A stretch of 64,000 bases of DNA from Todiramphus chloris collaris. Its lineage: Eukaryota > Chordata > Aves > Coraciiformes > Alcedinidae. Under the pieces are notes generated by a model that had not been told where the DNA came from, did no database searches, and worked only from the letters and a program-made list of their open reading frames with translations. The translations under genes and the position numbers were made by a program. The stretch covers positions 49,580,401 through 49,644,400 of the forward strand of contig JANVCC010000020.1 of NCBI GenBank assembly GCA_025345505.1, given 5' to 3'. Below, piece after piece: positions 12,452 through 23,190 of this stretch. How positions within the stretch are numbered: position 1 is the first letter of the stretch; each line of letters starts with the position of its first letter.

Positions 12452-13583
12452 GTAAGTTATGTGGAAATGAATTCTGCTTTTTAAATCCCTTTGTACTGAA
12501 ATGCTTGAAAATTTGAAGCTTGTGGAAAGCAAAATGACCCAGTGTTCCTGAGAAAGCAGAATTAAGAGGTCTTCAACATGCTCTTTCTGTACTTTTTTGC
12601 TAGATAGATGGGCAGCTGTGTAATCAATAGAGCTGTGTTGAGTTATTCTGGCTGAAGGTCTGGCCCTTCTGGTTTTGAATTTAATATGAACTGGTGAATA
12701 CTTTCAGTGTCCATAAAACTTGGATATATGGAGCTTTCCATAAAAACTGTCAGTCTAAAAATATTTCTGAAGAATGTCTCAGAAGAAAATGTTGTAAATA
12801 TACATGTCAACAATATTTAAATATTCTTTGTGGAGGAACTGGACTCTGGATTGCACAGCTCAGTTCAGCTTTACCACAATTAAGGAAAATATTTGTAGTT
12901 ATTACAGGACTGCTAAACAACAATTAAAAGCTAATTGATTGAAATGGTTCAAAGGTTCAGTTTTGCATGTAATCATTAAATGAATTAAGCTCTGGTGGCT
13001 GAAAGTTTGAGAGCTTCTAATGAAATTGTGTGGAAATAAATACTTGCAACAAATACAGAGATTTTTAAGAGGAAATCTTTGAACTTTTAGTTAGCAAGAA
13101 ATTAAGTGAATTTCTTATGTATTTGGGAGGTATTTGAAATAACTCCTGGAAACAAGGAAGTAGCATTTATGCATTATTGAAATGAACATATGTGGATTGT
13201 TCTATGTTTTAGAGACAAATAACCAAAGAATTTGAGATGAATTTATATGTTCTTAATATTTTATTCTTCTGAAGAGAAGGCTGATGCTCAGAGCCATTGT
13301 CACCATGTGTTCCTTTTGAATTATATCAGTCATGATACTGAGGGTTGTGGGAAAAGGAAGAAAACAGCAAGGTAGCTTTGCAGGGCTCCCAGTGCCAGAA
13401 GAAGGGGGTTCTCCTAGAGCAGGTTGCTTCTCTACCATGTGAACAACTTCATCAAGACACAGTGTGTGGGAACGTGTCTCTGTGTTCGCACAAAAGTGTG
13501 CCACTAACTACAGACTGACCTGTGTAACAGCAGGTTTTCCAGTTGTAGTGACTTTATGGTGTGGTTCAACAGGATTTGCCCCC

Positions 13584-13609
13584 CGCATGCGCGCGCACAC
13601 ACACACACA
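13584..13609 (+). repeat. (GC)n(AC)n alternating purine-pyrimidine tract
   Basis: Twenty-six bases alternate strictly between pyrimidine and purine: a CGCATGCGCGCG-type core passing into a CA repeat. Tracts with CG steps next to CA steps are the best natural candidates for left-handed Z-DNA. Confidence 0.85.
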
Positions 13610-16141
13610 GATTTAGCCACAGTCTTGTCTTTTCTTATAGCAGTTTGTGATTGCTTTGAAAAAGCGTAAGTTTTTATCTGTCATACTTTGTCAAGGAAGT
13701 TTGAACTAAAAATCTGTTAGCTGAAATCTATTTTCTCTTTTTCCTTGATCCTTCCTCTCTTGACTTCCCTCATTTGACAATGCTGTGTACATCACCACTT
13801 TGAATATTTTACTGATAATGAGGCCATTTCTCCCTTGTTGGAAATCTGTAATCATCTAGACATATTTTCAAAGGAATAGATAGATGTCACAATGCAAAAT
13901 GTGCTCTATCAGAAATTTATATCTTTTCTAACTGTCTCAATTATTCTAATAAAAGGTTTTACTGTCCCTGCAGATCTTGCATCCCTCAGATCTGTCATGA
14001 CTGTAATTATATTAAATTTTCACACAATGTAAAAGAAGTAATTCTGTTGTTCCCTGAGACCCCTTCCCCTGGCATATATGAAGGAACCTGAGATACAGTC
14101 GTGGATTTGTGTGCCCTAAGTCATAGGCTAAATCCTGAAGTATAAAATACAGATCAACATACATGATTCAGCTTTAAACATCAGCCTTGTGTCAGCATAG
14201 AGCTGTGGGCAGTGTTGCTGGAGGTATTATATTTGGATGAAGTGCAAAAATTAAGGTGTGGTTTTTTTTTTTCCCTTTCTAAGCCATGTTTATCATCTCT
14301 CCCAAGAAATGAACAGAGTTGTTCTCAAAAGATCACATCATAATATTTGAAAATCATCCATCATAAATATTTCTTCCTTGTGCAATGATTTCAGTTATGT
14401 TTCTTTTGCAAGCTTTTTAGAAGGATGGTAATAAAAGGAACAATAAAAGAAGTAAGATACTTCAAAGCAATTTCTTACACACATTGAATTATTTTTAAAT
14501 ATGACTGTATAGACCTGAAACCAAATCATCTTAAGGAATATTTTAAAGAGATGTGTTAATAGAAATGGCATTAAAATGGTTTTCAATGTTGTATTCAGCC
14601 TACTTAAAATTCTACCTGCGTTTTCAATTCTACTGTGTTATTTTCCTCCTATCTAAACTGTATCATCATCTGCTCTTCTTGTGAGTGCAGCACCATTAAT
14701 AATGTTTTTTGCAGTATTGTTCTTTAGCTCAATCCTGTCCCCATGGCATAAAATTGTTGATTGTTTCTCAGAGCATGGAGCGAAAACTATGGAGAATTTT
14801 CAAGGAATAAATAAAACATGCTGCTCATTCTTAGTTAAATGCCTCAGAAGGCCTCTTTCCAGTAGGCAAAGAGACAGGGTGCTCTCTGAAACTTAACTAC
14901 TTTGCTAACCAAAATGTGGGTCTGATAGCATGTGAATGGGTGGCCTTTCAGTTTGACAGTGATTTCCAGCTTACTTCATTTATGGATCTCTAAACAATTT
15001 TCAAAGGAGTAGCATCCTGCTTTGGAAAGCGCTCAATCGTAAGTTAGTATTTGGCATGTACTGCTTTTCGGTCACCATTTGCAGACATTTTGGAGACTGC
15101 CTTTAGTGCTAGCTGACTCACACAAATACCAGTAAGAAAGAAAACAAGCGCTTTATTTTGCCATTCACATTTCTGGAGAAGGAAAGTACAGTCTAGTGGT
15201 TTTCTGTTTCAAACAGAACTTTCTTTTTTATCTAAATAAAATAGTTGGGTTTTTTTTTTTTGGTAGTGAGTCATAGAAAACATAGAAAAGAAGTTACCTA
15301 AAATGATTTAAATATTGCTGTGGTTTCACTATTTTGATAGTCCCATCTCTAGATTTTGAAATACTGTTTCATAAATTCTATAAAGATCTTTGAAATTTTT
15401 TGTCATTTTGCATGCAGTGAATTTTTTCCATATTTCTCTGTTATTTCTGGAATTTGCTTGATGGGGAGACCCACACTGCGGATGGAGGAGGGACTAGAAA
15501 TTGTTTCAGCTCCTGTCAAAATAGAGCCTGCTTACTCCGTGGCTGACCAACCTCTTAAGAGCTTTCCTGACATGGACCTGTTGCTTAAAGTCCAGTATAG
15601 TGAATTGGTATGAGGCAAGTAGAAGAATTTTGCTGACCTGAATATTAAAACTCTGGTATTTATTTTCTCATTCCAGTGCAGCCAGAGTTTTGAGCATTAA
15701 GGCACAGTTCTCCTATGAAGTTGTTTATTCCATCCGATTAGCTGTTAATATCTTGGTTTTAAAAGCACTTTTTGGAGAGCAGTACTTTGGTGTTCAGGAA
15801 TCAAAATACAACATAATTAGTGGGTATATAAGAAAGAAAATATAAAGTTTGTTCTTACGATGAGTCATGTAACTAATTTGGTATTCTTTCCCAGAATGCT
15901 TTACTGTAGAATATTTTCATTCCAACTTTGGTGTTTTATTTACAAACTAAAAAGACAAAGAATTCCAGAAATTAAAAGAATGATCTTCATATTCAATTAT
16001 ACTCTTTAGAGAGAGGAAAAAGAAAGAAAAAAAAAAAAAAGAAAAGAAACTAAAGAATTACTTTCCTTGGTGATTCTTCAGTGAGCTTGTAATGTATACA
16101 GTACAAGTAATATTAATGAAATGTCATGTTACATCTCCATA

Positions 16142-16190
16142 GCTGGTTGGTTTCTTGTTTGTTTTTTGTTTGGTTTGTTGGGGTTTTTTT
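16142..16190 (+). repeat. Degenerate TTGG/TTTG low-complexity tract
   Basis: The plus strand is almost only G and T with irregular GGTT/GTTT units, so it is strongly strand-skewed. Similar tracts lie at about 46296-46348 and 55334-55395; the complementary orientation occurs at 51941-52040 and 61111-61180. Confidence 0.7.
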
Positions 16191-16243
16191 CAGAAACCTA
16201 ACGTAAATTTTTTTTTTCTTTTCTTTTCTTTTTTAACAATGAC

Positions 16244-16405
16244 AATAGTATACTGATAAGGCATTTGTCTGGAAGCCTCGAGACCTCTCAGGGCTCAGTC
16301 TAAGTAACGACAATGTTGCTGAGAGCTCTGGACTTCCCTCATTACCTACAATAAAATCACAATGAGCATAGTCTGTAAATGTGAATAGAATAGTACTTTT
16401 AAGAG
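16244..16405 (+). mobile_element. Old tRNA-derived (MIR-like) SINE remnant
   Basis: The 5' part reads like a SINE tRNA head: a degenerate A box around ACTGATAAGGC (16253-16263), the word GGAAGCCTCGAGACC, then a B-box-like GGGCTCAGTC (16291-16300). The 3' part contains CTGTAAATGTGAATAGAATAG (16372-16392), resembling the CTGTAAAATGGGGATAATA block near the 3' end of MIR and related SINEs. Head and tail are in the expected order and orientation, which supports one element. The middle is diverged and slightly short. Confidence 0.45.
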
Positions 16406-16499
16406 TAAATGTGGTTGGAAATTAAATAGATTTTTGTCATTTGAAGAAGGATTTACAACTAGCAGGGAAATACACATTTTATTTCCAAGCTCCTTAAAA

Positions 16500-17004
16500 G
16501 CTGCTACAAATAATGAACGAACCCACCGTCAATGGGGTAGGATTTGACAGCAGGTACATTTTTAGGAATGCTCCTTGGGGAGGGACCACTGCTTTGAGGG
16601 ACTCGCATACCTTTAATTAAAGTGTCGTATCCTGACACTGCCATATGATTATTCCCTTTATGCTGCCATCCCTTTCCAATTAGGTAATAAAAGGAAGTGG
16701 TGAATCGTTGCCCACTCTTCATCTTGCTGGGGATGGAGGAACAATGCTGAAGGAGATCCGTAGGCTGGGGAGCTTAGCATCCCCCTGGCTGGTGAAAATC
16801 CTTTCATATGCTGTTGTTTGTAACAGAGGCGGGTCTTTCCCTGTGTTTTGGAGGCTAAATGGCAAATTCTTATTAGCACTTTATGGGTATTCAAATCTAG
16901 CTGCTGCCTGTTTTCCAATTGCTAGACAGCTGAATAGAATAAGCTCCGAGATGTTAGCAAAACTTGTCATTTTTAGTTGCACTTCTATCATTGCAGTTGT
17001 GTAA
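16500..17004. promoter_or_regulatory. Possible conserved non-coding block
   Basis: The block is non-repetitive and contains homeodomain-type words, including a perfect CTTTAATTAAAG palindrome at 16611-16622 and TTCCAATTGC near 16913, with more CpG than its surroundings. Overlapping open frames exist on both strands (72 and 86 codons minus, 98 plus). This suggests low stop density from composition rather than coding. Conservation cannot be seen from one genome. Confidence 0.2.
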
Positions 17005-20000
17005 ACAGAACACAAGTATCTTACTAGGCTCTGTGCTGGCAAAGGAAAATAAACAGAAGTTTTATATGTTAGGTAGGGTCAGATTCATGATTTGCTGATT
17101 ACATAAAACTGGCCTGATAACTCAGAAGAAAACAAAGAGCCTGAGTGTTGCTCTGACTTTGTTCTCTTAGAAATTCTTCTCTGACAACAGTAGCTCTTCC
17201 AGAACACAAAACTAACACTGTGCCAAAGCATTTCCCTCCATTACCATCCAGACCATAGTAGTATGCAACCAGTTAACAGCAACATCAGCATAATGCCTTG
17301 TAATGATGTTACCTTTTTCTTTGGTAACATCACCTTTCTGTATATCTGCCTCAACAAAGAAGACCAGAACCTATCCAAAAGGCTCAAAACCACTATCCTA
17401 ACTGGAGACTAGGGCGTGAGGCTCAAGTGCTCCTGTGGCTAATAGAAGAATGGCACCAACCTGAATCTTAAAACTTTTGATTTCTCATTTCTTTTCCAGC
17501 ATTGTTGATGAAGGATGCTTTAGGAGCTCTATATTTCAATAGACACTCTAGGTGTTCACACAGTGTACTTAGATATGTGACGCACCCTGAAAGGTGTGAT
17601 TCAGAGTACGTAGTTCTGGAAGGGTGTGTTCTGCATGTGTCAAAGATAAACTAGGGGCAACCCAGGTTATGTGCCTAAAACCAAGGCAGGATGAGTTATC
17701 CCACCCCAACACAGAAACTAGAAAGTGCATTCACTGCTCATTGTTTATTTAGTTGCTTAGAGAACTTGGCACACTTGTAAATTTGAAAAGGATTTCAGAA
17801 AAAGCCCCACAATATAGCAAGGACAGCAAAGCATAGGTAAAGTTCATGGAGAAACGTGGAATCTTTGTGAAAAGTTTGTTTTAAGGATATGGGAATGAGC
17901 ATCTGCAATAAGTTTGGGGTTTTAAAAGTAAATTCTGTTGAACTGTTTCACTTCTGTAGTCTCTTTAAGCTGATCTTCAAAGATCTATTTGGAAAGAAAA
18001 ACAGCAATATGAAAAACTCCCCAAAAATGCTAATCAGAAAAAAAAGCCTTCCAATCCTTATAAATAACATTTCTCACAGAAGCAGTATTCCTCAATGTGT
18101 GAACAACAGATCTTTTCTGCTCTTGAAGTGGTACACTGAGAAAGCAGGAAATAAGAGGTGCAGGCACAGATGAGAGAGAGAGGAAAGGAATTAAAATAAA
18201 AAGGAATAGCCAAGACTGCAGTTGTGAGCTAGGGCAGTAGTTCAGGGTCTTGGAGCAAAGCTATTTGTTATCAGACTGCAGTGGCATAGGGACAACTGAG
18301 AAGGTTTTGCTGAAAGAATTATTAGTAATGGGAGGAAGAGGGAAGAGAATGGCTTACAGCGGTGTTTGGCAGCCGGGCAAGAGCTTGTAATTGTTTTTGC
18401 CAATTGTTCTGATAGAATTCTGGAAAGTATGTTGGAGAGGAGACAGAAGACATTGTGGCTGTCTGTGAGAGTAGCTGCAAGAAAAACTCAGCTGATGAAT
18501 CTCTGAGGCTTAATTTGGGGGTGGGGATAGGACTGCCCAAAGGGTATTGCTGCAGGGTGCTGCAAGAAAGAAGATGTTTAAAACCAAGAGTATGGGAATA
18601 GGTATTTTGTAACAGGGTGAGGAAAGAAAGCTAAGTGCACCTTCCCATTTTTATTGGCAGAAAAGTCTCTGTACCGAGATGGCATAGACACAGTCAGAGA
18701 ACTTTGTGGTTTACCCTTTGCCTTCTGGAATCATTGCTCTTCCCACTGCAGTGAGTCTCTCCTACCTCAGAGCTAGACCCTTTACCATCTTTGCAATATA
18801 GCAGTATTCTCTCGGAGTGTACTATGTATGGAAACGATGCATACAGAAAGCCTGTTTTTTTTCGTACTGATCTGACACTTTTATGCCTTCATACATTTTG
18901 TATCTGACTCCAGTGTAATTAAAATTGTCAAAGACATTCCCAGTATTGTAGTATATTGCCTCTGCAGGTGTGAAGGACCAGGGGAAGAAGAGGAGAAGGA
19001 AGTGTTGAGATATTTATGTTCATAAAACTAGTCCTTGGGAGGTGCTGCAGCCCTTCAGTGGTGGGTATCCCTTATGTACGTGAGAAGAAAACAAAATGCA
19101 CCGCTGAGATGTGCAGATTCAGGAGAGACGCAGAAAGCACAGCTCAGCACACAGGACCGTGAGGACACCTGACCTCTTGGCCTGTGTGTCCTCATCTGAT
19201 TTTCTTCACTGGTAGGAGTTTTGCGCTGTGCAATTAAGGAGCAAGAGAGGAAACTCTTGTGCTGTGCTGACAGATCTGCTGCGGCTGATGGCAAGTAGGC
19301 TGCTTCCTTCTGCCCTAAATGCTTCTAATGACCTTCCAACATGAGGTTGTCAGTTACAGGGAAGAGAGAGATGCACTGATAACTGCATTCCTGTGGATCA
19401 CTTCAGTGGCACATATGACATGAAGAGAGATTTGGAAAAACCCACACAGGTATTGTTAGCACAAGCTTTAGAAATACCTTCAGCTGCCTGCAGCTCTGCA
19501 GGGTATTTCATTGAGGCTGTGCAAAGCAAAATTCTTCTGGTTGTCACCATCTGTCCGAGGTTGCTGGTGAGAAGGAGAGAAGGTACAATTCACCCTCACC
19601 CAGCTAGACTGTGCCCCTCACTTATTCCTCGCAGCAGGAAGAGACATCCGTTCCCTATCCGCCTTCTCTAGGTGACACCCAAAGCAATATGAAAAGCAAA
19701 GGGATGTATTTAGTGGCAATTTTCTGTAGAACAACACTGTGCAAGACTTGCTTTGTATTTTTCTTTGGGAGATCAAGAATTTCTGCTTTCTAAAGGTCTC
19801 TGTACTAATGGTATTTATTTTTTGTTTCAGCAGCGTTGTGCCCTGCGGCTTCAATATTACCACTTTGTGGCACTTAGTCGGTCATTTGCACCCGTTCTAA
19901 CCACTGGCAACCGTAATGCTTTCAATATATAATAACTAAGCAAGGTAGTTTTCTAAAAGAAAATAAGCAGATGTCAAGGTCACAGCTGATCTTGGGATGA

Positions 20001-23000
20001 CAAGTCCCTGGTAATAAGCACTTTGTTCGAAAAGATACACTCAATAGTTCTGCAGGAAATTTTAGCATTAAGGTTTCTGTTGTGGGTCACAAAAGCTATT
20101 GTTTTATCTGAGGCAGCCAATCTCCAAGCCATGTTATTTCCAGGGCACAGCACAATCGGGATGGAGTTTATTCAAGGGTTTTGGGCTCAGTACAGTAGAG
20201 AGAGCTGAGGAATCCTTATGGTTGTCATTCCCAACTCCCACCTTCTCCACGGTCTTTATTCGCTGCATCTCGTTTTCTCTTGCACCACACTCTCCATTCA
20301 TGTAAACAAGCATGATTTTTGTAGGTATTTTTTATGTCTTTTGCAGTTTATTATACTGCTGCTGTTATTATTACATTCAAAAATGCCCAGACCAGTGTTT
20401 GGGGGGCATATGTGTGCACACCCGGGAGCTGGGAATGCTTTCACCTCCTCTGCAATTCAGAAGCAGGACAGAGGCTCTCAGCAGTTAGCTTCAAAGAGCC
20501 TCCTTGTTGTCTCTCCATTTCTTCCCACACGTTCACCCATGAGCTACCTCCTCTCCATGTCTTCTTCCCACCCCCAGCCCAGAAAACTTGTCATGCCATG
20601 TGCATCTCAACTCCTACACAGGCACAGCTGTCAGCTCCATGTCCCCTGCCTGCACTGACAACGGCAGCATCCCGTCCTTTCTGCATCTTCCAGAGCAGGA
20701 TCATTCCCTTGCAAGCAGAGCAATCTCTTCTCCTAGTCACAAGCTTCATAGCCTCCCACCTTCCAAAGACACTAATGCTGGCTTATATATTTTGTTGGAG
20801 TAAGTTATTAAGTCTGTTTAATTTATCAGAATCAAAAAGAAACGTGAAACAAGCTTTATTTGGATTCTTAGGAAGCATTTACAAAACATTTTCCATGTTT
20901 TTAAAATAAACAATTAATAAGACACAGTTTTGTTTTGCTTATTTGATTTTAATGAAGAAAACTGAATAAAAACTGCATATATGAGAGGGGAAAAAAAATG
21001 CCAAAAGGTAAAAAGACATTTTTCATCTAAATAACTTTTGGACAAAGCATTTCAGACAGTGACAGTTTTATGTATTTTCTCAATTTGCTTATGGAGCTAT
21101 AACAGAAGAAACAGGGTTTTTAAATCCTCAGCTGGGTGTCATAGGAAAGCTAATTGTAAGAAAGTAGACAATTAGGTATAAACAGATCAGGTACATACTG
21201 TTTTTTAAGAGATTACTTGTCAGTCAAGAAAGTGGCACTTTACAATATTCTCTGGGTGGGAGTAGCTCTTTCATTAGTGTAACTACCCTGTAGATGAGTG
21301 TCCATCTTTAACTTCACCACCAGATACTTATGTGTCCTATAATTTGCTTTGGAGGTAATCAGTGTGATGAGAAGCTGTTGTACTCCTGTCTAAATACAAC
21401 AATTTGTCTGTACCTCTTTCCCTTTCTTGTTCCTCTGAATATCCCTGAAACAAGCTTTTAATGAATATCCCCATTCCCTTATCCCCGAAACAAACTTTTC
21501 ACAAAGATTCAACATTTCTCCATGAACTTCACCTATGCTGTGTTGTGAGGTTATTTTCTAGTGCCCTATCTGGACCTTCCCAATTATCCTGCAAGCTTCT
21601 TCCTCCCTTTCTGTCCCCAGTGAACCTGGAAAATCCTCCTTCCTATCTTCAGTAGCCTTCCCTGTTGTTAAATCCTTTGCTCCTTAGGCTAAAGACTTCC
21701 ACTTAACTCAGGTTTCCTTTACAGACCTTGTCTTTCAGACGTTGGTTCATTTTTTGTGTTGTGTGTGGGACCATCTCCACTTGGTCTCCATTTCCCTTGA
21801 AGGCAGTGCACAAAAGCAGGTGCAGGTTTCCACCCAGCTCCTTTTGCTAGAGATGCATGGGATCAGAGCTTTCAGTCTCATGGGGCATGTTTATGTGCAC
21901 AAGCATTGCTGTATACATACATACATGCAGATAGATATTGTCTGACTTCTCACAGCAGTACAATTTACCTCTGACATTCTCATCCACAGGTTTGGGGTTT
22001 TTTTTTCCCATCCTGTACTCATGTGATTGTCAAGCCTACATTTTCTTACTTTTTGGTGTCCTGTGAGTAGCAGCCTGTTGATCCAGACCATATCCCCAGT
22101 TACTACGGATGGGTTTGAATCTGCTCCAGGCCTTGGGGCACTCGCCATCCCTTTGGGCTTTATGGCATTTGCAGATCAAATAAACATACTCTGTATTCCA
22201 CCATCCCTGTCATTAGGAGGAGGTTGTTTCTTAACAGTAGCAAAACATCCCTCTAAAGGAAGAGGACATCTGAGAATTTAAAAACAAATAGGCAGCACAG
22301 TCTGTTCAGAAGAGATTGCTGCAGATTTGTCATTAACCATGTTGGATTAGGGAAATGTTTTGAGGAAATAACTCTCAAAATCTGCTGTCCATTTATTTAC
22401 AGCAATTTGCTATAGGTGTACCTGTGGCAGATGAACAGTGAGAACTGGATTAGGATTGTCTTTTAATTTATTCAAATATCAGAATTGCTGTTCTGTGGGG
22501 ACTTAGGCAAATCTGATTTTTTTTCCATCTTGACTGGAGGAAAACTGTAAGAATATATATATTGAATTTCTGTATAGGAAGTTGAACTACTTTGTCTTTG
22601 CAGTCTCAGTTTATTAGATAGATTATTTCCACCATTGACTGATGTGAACGTGGAGTTTTGGTCTCCTGAAATGAATCAAACTGTTGAAACTTAATTTGTT
22701 ATGAAATTATACCTTAGGAAAAAAAATGTTTCTGGAGCCATAGTTTCAGTAATGTCAGAGGTTACCAGCGTGTTCTCAGATAATATCATAAAATGATTGA
22801 TTTTGAATTTCTTCTACCAGTAAGGCAAAAAAAATGGCCCACTGGTATAACCCTGTTTTCCATACAGATGGTTTTATATGTTTGGGGTTTCCTACAAAGT
22901 CCACTGAATGAAATGCGTGTCTTTTAAGATAGGTGATCTGAGTGTAGAGTCTCCAGTTGAAAATGCTGAGACCATTAAGGAAGGACATATTTATTTTCCC

Positions 23001-23069
23001 ATGGGTTTGTATGATTAGAACGTGATGGAACTGGATCCACTTCTTTTTCCCCATTTTTGTTTTCTCTCA
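17005..23069. other. Unique DNA, no gene seen
   Basis: Contains the small hairpin at 17304-17332 and a G+C-richer, stop-poor block at about 20390-20760. That block gives a 191-codon plus-strand frame without any domain signature. No repeat family was recognised elsewhere. Confidence 0.45.
17304..17332. repeat. Perfect 10-bp inverted repeat, 9-base loop
   Basis: TGATGTTACC (17304-17313) pairs perfectly with GGTAACATCA (17323-17332) around a pyrimidine loop. The stem is too short for a microRNA precursor. Confidence 0.75.
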
Positions 23070-23190
23070 TTCAGACTTCAAAATAAAATTGATGAGAGAG
23101 GGAGAAGGTGAGCAACTGTCCCAGAACACAGCTTTGTAACTCAAATTAACATCTGGTTGTTTCTTTGTCTACCACGCTATTTATCCAAGC
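23070..23190 (-). mobile_element. Old MIR-like SINE remnant
   Basis: In plus orientation the segment resembles an inverted MIR: GAGAAGGTGAGCAACTGTCCC and then CACAGCT correspond to the conserved MIR core words (AAGTAACTTGCCC, ACACAGCT). About 50 bases on, TCTACCACGCTATTTATCC resembles the inverted tRNA head (CTAACCACTATGCTAT). The words are in the correct order and roughly correct spacing. Divergence is high and no duplication can be seen. Confidence 0.45.

Larger units (their letters stand above)
12452..16243. other. Unique AT-rich DNA, no gene seen
   Basis: This stretch holds the alternating purine-pyrimidine tract at 13584-13609, a T12 run at 15250-15261 and an A-rich run near 16026-16045. 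A plus-strand frame ending at 15613 is discussed as a finding. Nothing else can be assigned. Confidence 0.5.

Noticed and set aside
16244-16320. Functional tRNA gene at the SINE head
   Set aside because: A and B boxes are degenerate and no acceptor stem pairs. MIR-like tail sequence downstream fits a SINE better.
20334-20909. 191-codon plus-strand open frame, the longest in the window
   Set aside because: It lies in a C-rich, stop-poor block, has no domain motif or repeat homology, and another plus-strand frame overlaps it. No splice or promoter context supports it.
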